Source of the DNA: Flavobacteriaceae bacterium
Lineage (GTDB): Bacteria; Bacteroidota; Bacteroidia; Flavobacteriales; Flavobacteriaceae
Length of the DNA stretch: 16,700 nucleotides
Direction of reading: 5' to 3'
Assembly (NCBI GenBank): GCA_023145595.1
Contig: JAGLDM010000122.1
Coordinates: 1-16,700, forward strand
Shown: positions 6,990 to 14,574 of the stretch, one piece after another
How positions within the stretch are numbered: position 1 is the stretch's first letter
Layout: each line of letters starts with the position of its first letter
Made by a program: the position numbers and the translations under genes
Notes under the pieces: model-generated
Told to the model about the DNA's origin: nothing
Seen by the model: the letters and a program-made list of their open reading frames with translations, nothing else
Databases searched by the model: none

Positions 6990-9900
6990 TCCGTATTTAC
7001 AAGTGGTTGTTTTAATGGAACTGCTTCTTTTTCAAGGTTATTGAGAGAATCTTTTTTCTCTGTTTCTTTCAAACCAATTTTCTCTAAAAAATCGGACAAA
7101 GAATTAAAATCGAATCGATATGAAATTCCGACTCCCTGAGTATAACCTTCTTCTTCTTCGGTATATTGAATTTCATTTTGACGATTAAACACATTTGACC
7201 GTAAGGTTCCTTCTTCATTTAACAGAAATTCAACTTCAACCTCACCAACCATGCCTGTCTGATTCTCTGATGTTCCAGATGTCCCAACTGGAACACCAAT
7301 TTTTCCATCAATTAAAATTCTATCATTCACCTTTGTTTCGAGGGTAATACCTACTTGATCATACGTTTGCAAACTTTCAATATTAGACCTAGGATCCCCT
7401 ATATCATAGGTAACTCCCAGTTTTACATTACTATTCCCTGTATTTACGATATTGGTAAGCGCTTTCGATAAAAAATCTGCTCCAATACCAGCCATCATCA
7501 TCTTACTATTATCACCGACCGTATTTTCTTCACTGGAAAATGTTCCAAAAAGAAGCAATGAACCAAAATTATTCATTTTGGAATTCATATCATTCCCGTT
7601 CAATTTAAAGTCTAGTTCGGCTTTTATCTCAGAATCTGCATCTGGAATTAGAACATCATACTCTTGCTTAGAGTTGTATAGTTCTCCTGAGAATTTTGTA
7701 ACTAAATCAATTGGTATATCCCTACTCGTATTCACACTTTCTAAAAGGTATTTAGGATTTGCTTTAACCCGATTTACTGTTTCTATATCAATAATTGCAC
7801 CCATAGGGTCCCCGTTCCATGAAATAGTTCCTCCTGGTTTTGCTATAAATTTTTTGCTAATTATTTCTCTATAAATAAAGTTATACGCTCCACGTTCTAC
7901 TGTTAAATCACCATACATATTAAATTTTCCGTGAGAATCTAATTCAATCAACAAATTTCCATTTCCGCTACCCTCTAACATACTTCCATCATCATCTAAC
8001 ACCATCTCGAATTTAGCATCTTGAGTAATTTCTAAATCAAAATTTAATGCAAGTCCTTTAATTTTATCAAACCGATCTTCTTTAGTAAAAACAACAGAAT
8101 CTTTTTGTTTGTTAAAATCTACAAAACTAACGATACCTCCTTCACTCACCGATTTAGAGGAACTAATCGGGACAACAAATAGCGTTCCTTTGTTTGTTTT
8201 TGCGTTAACGTTGATTGTTAAATTATCTGTTGCACCTGTAATTCTTGCTTGACCATTCATGTAACCTTTTCCAAAATAAATAGACTCTTCCTCTTGCTTT
8301 GTGTTTAAAATCAATAGATTATCCGTGCGCAAATTTAAGTCTAACTTCCATTTTTCAAAAAACTTATGTGAAATACTCCCTCTTAAGTTCCCTTTTGTAC
8401 GCTCTTCTGTATCTGCTAAAGTAAAATCTACAAATTCAAAGGTTTGATCATGTAAGTCTATAATTGAGGTTCCTTCAAAATCATAATTAACATCCAAATA
8501 TGGCAGCGACATTCCTGCATCAAACATATAAAAAGATCCATCCATATTAGGGTTCTTTAACAAGCCTGTAATTCTAGCATTCCCGTATAATTCTCCCCTC
8601 ATCTTATCAAAAACACCTTTTCCAATGGCATTAATAACACCCAAATCAAATTGTTCGAATTCTATGGCTAAATCAATATCTGGCTCATCAATCGCAAAAT
8701 TGAGCACTCCGTATGCAAATAGTGTATTTATATACTCCTTTTCCATAGATAAGTTAACATTATAAATCTCTGAAGAGTTTCTACCCTCCATAGACATATC
8801 AATATTACCTTGATAATAATCATTAACTTGAAAATCTTCAATTTGTAAATTTACTACCGGTTTTATGCGATCTTCATTTTGAAGATATTGAAATTTACCG
8901 TTTATAAGACCCTGAAATTTCCAGTCCGAAATATTTGGCGTAACCCCTTCTAAATTTACATTTTTAACGATTACATTCAAATCTTTTTCTGTATCACCAA
9001 ACATAGAACCTCTAAAGGCAATCTCTTGATCTCCTGAAATCATTTCAAATTGTTCTAGCTCATAATTTTTCTCTCCTAAATCAAAAACTACTTTGTTTTT
9101 TTTATTATTTGTGGGATTTAATTCCCATATGGTTTCCTTAAATTTTATTTCTGATTTATTAATTCCAAAAACAGATTTTCGATCTGCATCAATTGTATAA
9201 TAAAAGCCTATGTTATATAAATCTAACTCATCTTTACCTCCCACAAATTCAGTTCTAAAAAATAAGGTGTCATTTAAAGTTCTATTTACTAAGTTTATCT
9301 TAGACAATTTATAATTTTTTGCGACTATACTATCAATAGAGATTTGCGTACTAAATAAAGGGGCTCTATTATCAATATTGATTAGCACATTATCTATAAT
9401 GGTACTTCCTGCTGCAACTTGTGGTGCTCTAACCTTTAATTCTAAATCATTAGTATCGGAATCAACCAATCCTGACACTGAGGTATTTGATGAAAACCTA
9501 ACTCCGGGGAGAAAAACTCCGACAATCTTATTATGTATATCAAAATTAAATTTCATAAACTGTCCCTTTTCAGTTTTTACAGATTCATAATTAGAATAAA
9601 TACTACCCAAGGCATTCTTAACCAATTTAGGGATCTCTACAAATTTAAAATTACCTGTAATTTCACCTTCTATAATATCAGATGAATTAATTGCTACTCG
9701 TTTCACGCCATTTTCATAAGATGCCCTAACATCAAAATTCTCGAAATAAAAATTTTCGTGCTCATTGGTGAAAGACGCTTTATCAAAATTAATTGTTCCC
9801 ACAAGATCTTCTAATGTATTCCCCTCCAAATCGATATCGATATTCCCTTTCAAAATCACGATTGAATCTCTTTTAAACAAATTTAATTTGTTAAAATCTG

Positions 9901-11419
9901 AATATAAAACATTGGCTTCAAAATCATATTTATGAACCTCTTGTGATAAATCTGCCAATCCATTAAAGTTCAATTTCAAATTCTCGTCATCTACTCTAAG
10001 TTCTCCCTCAAACTTCCTGTTCTGAAACCTTCCGTTTATTATGATATTCTCATATTTATAATCTTTATAATAATAACTATAAACATCCCCAATAACTATG
10101 GTACTAACATTTTCTAATTTAAACCCATAACCATCCACATCAATATCCATAGAAATCTCTCCAATCAAAGGATCGTTGAATATTTTTCCTAAATTAAAAT
10201 CGTTAATTTTAAGATGGCCCTTATAACTTGCATTATCAAAGATTCCATCGTCAGTAGAAATTGTTATATCTGAAATAACAGAACCTATATCTGTATATAT
10301 CAGTACACTTGTATCTATAATTTCATTGGAGAATTCTAAACTACCTATTACTTTAAATTGTCCTAAAGTATTGATTAAGGGGGGAATTGAATAAAACACT
10401 TTATTTGGCAACAAAACATCTAATCGATTATAATCTGTAATTAAATTTAAATTTTGCCCTTCAATTGCAAAACCATTCTTTGTATTAAAAGCATTCTTAA
10501 CCTCAAAATCTCCTTCAAGAGTAGTATTTAGATCTGATTTTAAATGAAAATTTGTTGCTTTAAAATTATTCAGAGTACCGGTTATATTTGAACTAAAATG
10601 CAATACATCTTCTCTACCGGTTTCTCCATAAAACTTGTTTAAGTCACGCATAGAAAGATCTGAATTTTTAATTTCTGCTTTTATACCAACTTTATTAGTG
10701 AAATCAGAATACAAATCAGAACTTATGAATGAAAAATTGGCTGCTACCTTTGATGTTTCCGATTGAATCAATGTGTTTTTAAAAAACATTTCTTCAGGAG
10801 TGTAAGTGAAATCTGAATTAAAATACACAATCTTAATATTGTGATTATCAACAAACCTTACCCCCTGTAGATCTGCATGAACAAGTGAGCCTTTAATTAA
10901 AAAATCATGCACCTCTCCATCTATATGATCTATAGATACGACTATTGGGTTTGGTTTATTATCATCATATGATTTAAAATATCCATCGTTAATCGTTATC
11001 ATATTTGACTTCATGCTAAAATTTGAGGGGACTGTATCCAAAGCCGTACTCCCAGACACATCTTCTTCGCCTTTAAACTTATCTACAAATTGATTAAAAG
11101 CTGAATTTTCCTCATTTTTATGAGTTCTCATTATAAAAACAACTTTTTCTAATTCTATGTTTCCAAAAACTAAATTATTTTTAAAGATGTTTTCATAATT
11201 AATAATTGACATCTCTAATCTTCCAACAAATATCATGGAATCTAAATGGTGGTCTAAAACTTCAATATTTCTAAACTTCACATCACCAAAAACCGATAAA
11301 TCTACACTTCCGATTTTCGCATTTATATCAAAGGATTCATTGAGGTAATTAGTAACCTCTCTTCCTAACCTGGTTTGAACTTTAGGCACTGAAAGTAAAC
11401 CAGATAGCAAGACTCCCAA
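6986..11419 (-). CDS. tamB: Translocation/assembly module TamB (DUF490) protein
   Basis: 1477 aa from a TTG at 11419. It is a very long, almost entirely beta-rich AsmA/TamB-type protein anchored in the inner membrane and spanning the periplasm. Relatives form a lipid-lined groove that helps outer-membrane protein assembly (with TamA/BamA) and phospholipid movement. Evidence includes the N-terminal SVPKVQTRLGREVTNYLNES followed by KIGSVDLSVFGDVKFRN, repeated filamentous beta segments throughout, and the C-terminal DUF490 block (roughly 1000-1400, containing ERGAYNFIYREIISKKF and VNRVKANPKYLL). Near the end, GVGISYRFDF resembles an outer-membrane beta-signal and is followed by about 40 polar residues. 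The TTG start falls in the middle of the hydrophobic anchor. The in-frame upstream codons encode basic residues and the rest of the anchor without any ATG, GTG or TTG, so the true N-terminus probably lies further upstream (to at most 11509). Confidence 0.92.
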   Translation of the reverse strand: MGVLLSGLLSVPKVQTRLGREVTNYLNESFDINAKIGSVDLSVFGDVKFRNIEVLDHHLDSMIFVGRLEMSIINYENIFKNNLVFGNIELEKVVFIMRTHKNEENSAFNQFVDKFKGEEDVSGSTALDTVPSNFSMKSNMITINDGYFKSYDDNKPNPIVVSIDHIDGEVHDFLIKGSLVHADLQGVRFVDNHNIKIVYFNSDFTYTPEEMFFKNTLIQSETSKVAANFSFISSDLYSDFTNKVGIKAEIKNSDLSMRDLNKFYGETGREDVLHFSSNITGTLNNFKATNFHLKSDLNTTLEGDFEVKNAFNTKNGFAIEGQNLNLITDYNRLDVLLPNKVFYSIPPLINTLGQFKVIGSLEFSNEIIDTSVLIYTDIGSVISDITISTDDGIFDNASYKGHLKINDFNLGKIFNDPLIGEISMDIDVDGYGFKLENVSTIVIGDVYSYYYKDYKYENIIINGRFQNRKFEGELRVDDENLKLNFNGLADLSQEVHKYDFEANVLYSDFNKLNLFKRDSIVILKGNIDIDLEGNTLEDLVGTINFDKASFTNEHENFYFENFDVRASYENGVKRVAINSSDIIEGEITGNFKFVEIPKLVKNALGSIYSNYESVKTEKGQFMKFNFDIHNKIVGVFLPGVRFSSNTSVSGLVDSDTNDLELKVRAPQVAAGSTIIDNVLINIDNRAPLFSTQISIDSIVAKNYKLSKINLVNRTLNDTLFFRTEFVGGKDELDLYNIGFYYTIDADRKSVFGINKSEIKFKETIWELNPTNNKKNKVVFDLGEKNYELEQFEMISGDQEIAFRGSMFGDTEKDLNVIVKNVNLEGVTPNISDWKFQGLINGKFQYLQNEDRIKPVVNLQIEDFQVNDYYQGNIDMSMEGRNSSEIYNVNLSMEKEYINTLFAYGVLNFAIDEPDIDLAIEFEQFDLGVINAIGKGVFDKMRGELYGNARITGLLKNPNMDGSFYMFDAGMSLPYLDVNYDFEGTSIIDLHDQTFEFVDFTLADTEERTKGNLRGSISHKFFEKWKLDLNLRTDNLLILNTKQEEESIYFGKGYMNGQARITGATDNLTINVNAKTNKGTLFVVPISSSKSVSEGGIVSFVDFNKQKDSVVFTKEDRFDKIKGLALNFDLEITQDAKFEMVLDDDGSMLEGSGNGNLLIELDSHGKFNMYGDLTVERGAYNFIYREIISKKFIAKPGGTISWNGDPMGAIIDIETVNRVKANPKYLLESVNTSRDIPIDLVTKFSGELYNSKQEYDVLIPDADSEIKAELDFKLNGNDMNSKMNNFGSLLLFGTFSSEENTVGDNSKMMMAGIGADFLSKALTNIVNTGNSNVKLGVTYDIGDPRSNIESLQTYDQVGITLETKVNDRILIDGKIGVPVGTSGTSENQTGMVGEVEVEFLLNEEGTLRSNVFNRQNEIQYTEEEEGYTQGVGISYRFDFNSLSDFLEKIGLKETEKKDSLNNLEKEAVPLKQPLVNTD

Positions 11420-11476
11420 TATTAATACTAGAAGTAAAAAGTGTCGTACTATTTTTTTTATTCGTTTGATATTCTT

Positions 11477-11484
11477 TAAATTTG
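11477..11484 (+). promoter_or_regulatory. Candidate -7 promoter element for tsaD
   Basis: TAAATTTG is an exact match to TAnnTTTG. It predicts transcription from about 11490 and a 5' leader of roughly 30 bases before the tsaD ATG at 11520. No convincing -33 TTG is present. The element faces the tamB -7 candidate at 11497-11504. Confidence 0.42.
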
Positions 11485-11492
11485 TAGCCTTA

Positions 11493-11505
11493 TTAACAAA
11501 GTTAA
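11493..11505. repeat. Perfect inverted repeat in the tamB-tsaD promoter region
   Basis: TTAAC-AAA-GTTAA has 5-bp arms around 3 bases. It overlaps the tamB -7 candidate almost completely. It could be a small operator half-site pair, or a by-product of AT-rich promoter sequence. Confidence 0.35.
11497..11504 (-). promoter_or_regulatory. Candidate -7 promoter element for tamB
   Basis: On the minus strand TAACTTTG matches TAnnTTTG exactly and would start transcription near 11490, giving a leader of about 70 bases to the TTG at 11419. The nearest upstream TTG is 28 bases away, longer than the usual -33/-7 spacing. The match lies inside the inverted repeat at 11493-11505. Confidence 0.4.
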
Positions 11506-11519
11506 TGCCTTAATTATTA

Positions 11520-12548
11520 ATGGATTCTAGCTCAACATATATTCTAGCGATTGAATCATCTTGTGATGATACTAGCGCTGCGGTTCTTTGTAACGCTAAA
11601 GTCCTCTCTAATGTTATCGCTAATCAAGAAATACATACTGCCTATGGCGGCGTAGTTCCTGAATTGGCCTCTAGAGCACATCAACAAAATATCATTCCCG
11701 TTGTTCAACAGGCATTACTAAAAGCAAATATCGACAAAAAACAATTAAAAGCCATAGCTTTTACGCGCGGACCTGGATTAATGGGTTCATTACTTGTTGG
11801 CAGTTCTTTTGCCAAATCATTTTCGCAGGGATTACAGATTCCACTAATCGCTGTAAATCATATGCAAGCTCATATTTTAGCGCATTTTATTGAAGAAAAA
11901 AACCGCCAAATACCTGAATTCCCTTTTATCTGCTTAACGATAAGTGGAGGTCATACACAGATTGTTAAAGTATCTGATTATTTTAACATGGAGGTTTTAG
12001 GAGAAACCTTAGATGATGCTGTTGGAGAAGCCTTTGATAAATCGGCTAAAATTCTAGGTCTTCCCTATCCTGGAGGACCATTAATAGATAAACATGCTCA
12101 ATTAGGAAATCCTAAAGCCTATATGTTTACCAAACCAAAAGTTGGTGATTTAGAATTTAGTTTTAGCGGATTAAAAACAGGAATCCTTCGTTTTATCCAA
12201 AAAAACGTAAAAGAAAACGAACATTTTATTGAAGAAAATCTAAATGACATTTGTGCTTCTATTCAGCATACCATAGTACAAATATTAATGGAAAAACTTA
12301 AAAATGCCGTTAAACAAACTGGTATTAAACAAATTGCCATTGCTGGTGGTGTTAGCGCCAATTCAGAAATTAGGAAAGTATTAAAAGAAAGTGAATCAAA
12401 ATATGGTTGGGAAACATTTATTCCAAAGTTTGAATACACGACAGACAATGCAGCTATGATTGGAATTGCAGGGTATTTAGCCTATTTAGAAGGTCGTTTT
12501 TCAGAAGTAAATACCTCGGCGACCGCACGATTAAAAGTGACAGGATAA
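11520..12548 (+). CDS. tsaD: tRNA N6-adenosine threonylcarbamoyltransferase subunit TsaD
   Basis: 342 aa, full length for the family. TsaD, with TsaB and TsaE, transfers the threonylcarbamoyl group from TC-AMP to A37 of ANN-decoding tRNAs (t6A). Visible motifs are the N-terminal ASKHA nucleotide-binding stretch ILAIESSCDDTSAA, the metal-binding HxxxH (H114 and H118), SGGHTQI (142-148), GEAFDKSAKILGLPYPGG (169-186), FSFSGLKTG, IAGGVSAN, and the third metal ligand D309 in TTDNAAMIG. The ATG at 11520 gives the expected N-terminus and is preceded by AT-rich sequence with no Shine-Dalgarno, as usual in this phylum. It is divergent from tamB, and a small unassigned gene follows after 16 bp. Confidence 0.97.
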   Translation: MDSSSTYILAIESSCDDTSAAVLCNAKVLSNVIANQEIHTAYGGVVPELASRAHQQNIIPVVQQALLKANIDKKQLKAIAFTRGPGLMGSLLVGSSFAKSFSQGLQIPLIAVNHMQAHILAHFIEEKNRQIPEFPFICLTISGGHTQIVKVSDYFNMEVLGETLDDAVGEAFDKSAKILGLPYPGGPLIDKHAQLGNPKAYMFTKPKVGDLEFSFSGLKTGILRFIQKNVKENEHFIEENLNDICASIQHTIVQILMEKLKNAVKQTGIKQIAIAGGVSANSEIRKVLKESESKYGWETFIPKFEYTTDNAAMIGIAGYLAYLEGRFSEVNTSATARLKVTG

Positions 12549-12564
12549 TTGTAAAAAAAATGAA

Positions 12565-12936
12565 ATGAGTGTTTATATAAATTATACCGCTGAAAAAGTT
12601 GTTGCTACCTTTCCAAATAATGTGAAAAAGAATGAGGTTAGAGATGTTTTTTTAGAAATTATAAGTACTGCTCATATAGATGAATTAAAACTATTAGTTC
12701 TAGACTTTACGACTACTACCTCTTATGTTATTCCAAAAGATTTTATGATCATTTTGAAGGCTGCTACAAAATTCTCATCTAATTGGAACCCCGATGTTAA
12801 AGTTATTATCATTGCTACAAATCCAGAAGTCAGACAAGTTACTACTACAATCATTAATCACCAAGAAGAACTTTACTGGAAATACCTATTATATACTGAT
12901 ATTAAATCTGCCAAAGAATCTCATAGCGGAATTTAA
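12565..12936 (+). CDS. Hypothetical protein, STAS/SpoIIAA-like
   Basis: 123 aa with no signal peptide or membrane segment, so probably cytosolic. I do not recognise a named family with certainty. Strands and helices alternate: an N-terminal two-strand unit (MSVYINYTAEKVVATFPNN), a helix (about 21-35), a core strand LKLLVLDFT (about 41-49), then TTTTSYVIP, a helix (about 57-72), a strand VKVIIIATN, a helix with EVRQVTTTIINHQEE, and a tail YLLYTDIKSAKE. This order resembles STAS or SpoIIAA-like proteins (a hydrophobic strand ending in D, a helix, then a second hydrophobic strand and a 'TDI.SA' end), a fold used for regulatory protein-protein contact. The usual phospho-acceptor DS motif is not obvious. 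It lies 16 bp behind tsaD and is likely co-transcribed. The fold assignment is inference. Confidence 0.82.
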   Translation: MSVYINYTAEKVVATFPNNVKKNEVRDVFLEIISTAHIDELKLLVLDFTTTTSYVIPKDFMIILKAATKFSSNWNPDVKVIIIATNPEVRQVTTTIINHQEELYWKYLLYTDIKSAKESHSGI

Positions 12937-13073
12937 TATCTAACAAGTACGTTTGGGATTTCGGCACTAAATTTTGAAACAAGCACTAAATAACGCTGTA
13001 GAGCCTATTAGAAAAAGCTTTCTTACTCCTTTATGATTAGCAAATGGATGGGTCAAAACCCAGATTAATTTAT
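12937..13073. other. Convergent intergenic region, no gene seen
   Basis: These 137 bp separate the plus-strand tsaD unit from the minus-strand E2 gene. Besides the hairpin at 13049-13062, I see only a duplicated GCACTAAA about 19 bp apart (near 12964 and 12983) and short open stretches without starts. Confidence 0.6.
13049..13062. terminator. Weak hairpin, possible bidirectional terminator
   Basis: TGGGT-CAAA-ACCCA forms a perfect 5-bp stem with a 4-base loop between two convergent genes, where a shared terminator is expected. It is followed by ATTAATTTATTT on the plus strand rather than a clean T-run, and there is no T-run on the minus strand, so it is a weak candidate. Confidence 0.4.
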
Positions 13074-14408
13074 TTAAAACTCACTATTCACATCCCAAGC
13101 TTCTAAATAATCTTTAATATATTTAATAAACAAACTACCCAAAGCACCATTTACAACCCTATGGTCATAAGAATGTGATAAGATCATTTTATGGCGAATA
13201 CCGATGTAATCTCCTTCAGAAGTTTCAATAACTGCAGGCATTTTCCGAATAGCACCCAAGGCCAATATTCCAACTTGCGGTCGGTTAATAATTGGCGTTC
13301 CCATTATAGAACCAAATCCGCCTACATTGGTAACTGTATAAGTTCCATCTTGAATATCATCTGGACTTAAATTATTAGTCCGTGCATTTAAAGCCAGCGT
13401 GTTTACCGCTCTGGTCATTCCAACCAAATTTAGTTGATCTGCATTTTTTATCACTGGCACAATTAGGTTTCCATCAGCCAAGGCTGTAGCCATTCCTAAA
13501 TTGATGTTTTTCTTTTTAACAACCCTATCATCACCTTCAACAATCATATTTATTAAAGGAAATTCTTTTAAAGCGCGGGTAACTGCCTGCATAAAGATTG
13601 GTGTATAAGTTATTTTTACGCCTTCCCTTTGAAGAAATTTATCTTTAATTTTCGCTCGCCATTCTACCACATTGGTTACATCTACTTCAATAAAAGATTG
13701 CGCATGTGCCGCAGAATGAACAGAATCTAGCATATGATTGGCTATCAGTTTGCCCATACGACTCAATTCTATAACCTCATCTCCTCCTGAAACAGCAATT
13801 GGTTTTGCAGTTTGTACCGGTTTTTGAATTGATTTTTGAATTGGAATTGAAGTTTTTACTTTTTCGATAGAAATTATTTTATCCTGTTTTGGAACAATCT
13901 TTCCATTTTCAATATAAGCAAGAATATCTTTTTTAGTAACTCTGTCTTCTTTGCCAGTACCACTAATGGTTTCCAATTCCTCCATTGAAATTCCTTCCTT
14001 CTCGGCAATATTCCGAACTAAAGGTGAGTAAAATTTACCCGAACTATCTGTTTTATCAATAGAAACAGTTGATTTTTCTATAACTTCATCAACAGATTTT
14101 TCTAATTTCTCAACAGCAACTTCTTCCTCCACAACTGGTTCAGCAATTGGTTGTTCATAACTATCACCGGAAATTTCAATTACCGCAATGGTTTCACCAA
14201 CTTTTACTACAGCATCTACCTCAAATCGTTTTTCTATTAAAACCCCTTCAACTTCACTTGGCACTTCAGAATCTACTTTGTCAGTTGCAATTTCTACAAC
14301 AGAATCATCCAATTCAATAGTATCTCCAACTTCTTTAAGCCATGAAGTAATTGTTGCTTCTGCAACACTCTCACCCATTTTTGGAAGTTTCAATTCAAAT
14401 TTTGCCAT
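13074..14408 (-). CDS. 2-oxoacid dehydrogenase complex E2 (dihydrolipoyl acyltransferase), probably branched-chain type
   Basis: 444 aa, the E2 core of a 2-oxoacid dehydrogenase complex, which transfers an acyl group from lipoate to CoA. Domain order: one lipoyl domain (about 1-78) with lipoylated K44 in ATDKVDSEVPSEVEG; an acidic linker; the peripheral E1/E3-binding domain (about 127-162, FYSPLVRNIAEKEGI... with TGKEDRVTKKDI); a flexible P/Q/K linker; and the catalytic domain (about 211-440). The active-site motif SYDHRVVNGALG places H416 and N420 where many E2s have His and Asp; Asn at this position is known from some active E2s. The DKVDSE lipoyl motif fits branched-chain or mixed-specificity E2s better than the pyruvate or 2-oxoglutarate types. 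No E1 or E3 gene is adjacent, so the substrate is inferred. ATG at 14408. Confidence 0.93.
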   Translation of the reverse strand: MAKFELKLPKMGESVAEATITSWLKEVGDTIELDDSVVEIATDKVDSEVPSEVEGVLIEKRFEVDAVVKVGETIAVIEISGDSYEQPIAEPVVEEEVAVEKLEKSVDEVIEKSTVSIDKTDSSGKFYSPLVRNIAEKEGISMEELETISGTGKEDRVTKKDILAYIENGKIVPKQDKIISIEKVKTSIPIQKSIQKPVQTAKPIAVSGGDEVIELSRMGKLIANHMLDSVHSAAHAQSFIEVDVTNVVEWRAKIKDKFLQREGVKITYTPIFMQAVTRALKEFPLINMIVEGDDRVVKKKNINLGMATALADGNLIVPVIKNADQLNLVGMTRAVNTLALNARTNNLSPDDIQDGTYTVTNVGGFGSIMGTPIINRPQVGILALGAIRKMPAVIETSEGDYIGIRHKMILSHSYDHRVVNGALGSLFIKYIKDYLEAWDVNSEF

Positions 14409-14574
14409 TAATTGATCTTTTGGTTAGCGCAAATTTACAAAAAGTATTGCTTTTAAAAGTTCATTCATTCAAAAACTCAATACTTAAAATGTATTATTAT
14501 CAGATTTATAGCGATATAAATAAATTATTTTTAAAATAACAAGAATAAACCATGTAATATTACGAATACCACAA
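14409..14574. other. Intergenic region between hemN and the E2 gene
   Basis: A 166-bp, very AT-rich gap without a gene. It contains the E2 -7 candidate (14430-14437), a perfect 10-bp palindrome GTAATATTAC near 14553-14562, and, straddling the hemN stop at about 14570-14586, a 6-bp stem with one G-T pair. None of these has the T-run of a strong terminator. Confidence 0.6.
14430..14437 (-). promoter_or_regulatory. Candidate -7 promoter element for the E2 gene
   Basis: TAAATTTG on the minus strand matches TAnnTTTG and would start transcription near 14423, leaving a leader of about 15 bases to the ATG at 14408. No -33 TTG lies at the standard spacing. Its position just ahead of a start codon supports it. 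Confidence 0.42.

Noticed and set aside
7452..7874. 140-codon plus-strand frame inside tamB
   Set aside because: Antisense to the conserved DUF490 region, with a serine/isoleucine-rich composition typical of the reverse reading of AT-rich coding sequence.
11450..11462. Frameshift in the A8 run to explain the missing tamB start
   Set aside because: Neither alternative frame contains ATG, GTG or TTG open into the A8 run; both are stopped or lack starts, so a one- or two-base slip would not provide a start codon.
12937..13073. Small gene or RNA in the tsaD-E2 gap
   Set aside because: Only short open stretches without start codons; the GCACTAAA duplication is too short to mean much, and no tRNA-like or riboswitch-like fold is apparent.
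13157..13166. E2 catalytic motif with Asn taken as a sign of an inactive enzyme
   Set aside because: Asn at this position occurs in active E2 acyltransferases, and the His-Arg pair and the rest of the catalytic domain are intact.
14553..14562. Palindrome GTAATATTAC as an operator downstream of hemN
   Set aside because: It is behind hemN and more than 110 bp upstream of the E2 -7 candidate; a 10-bp AT-rich palindrome is expected by chance here.
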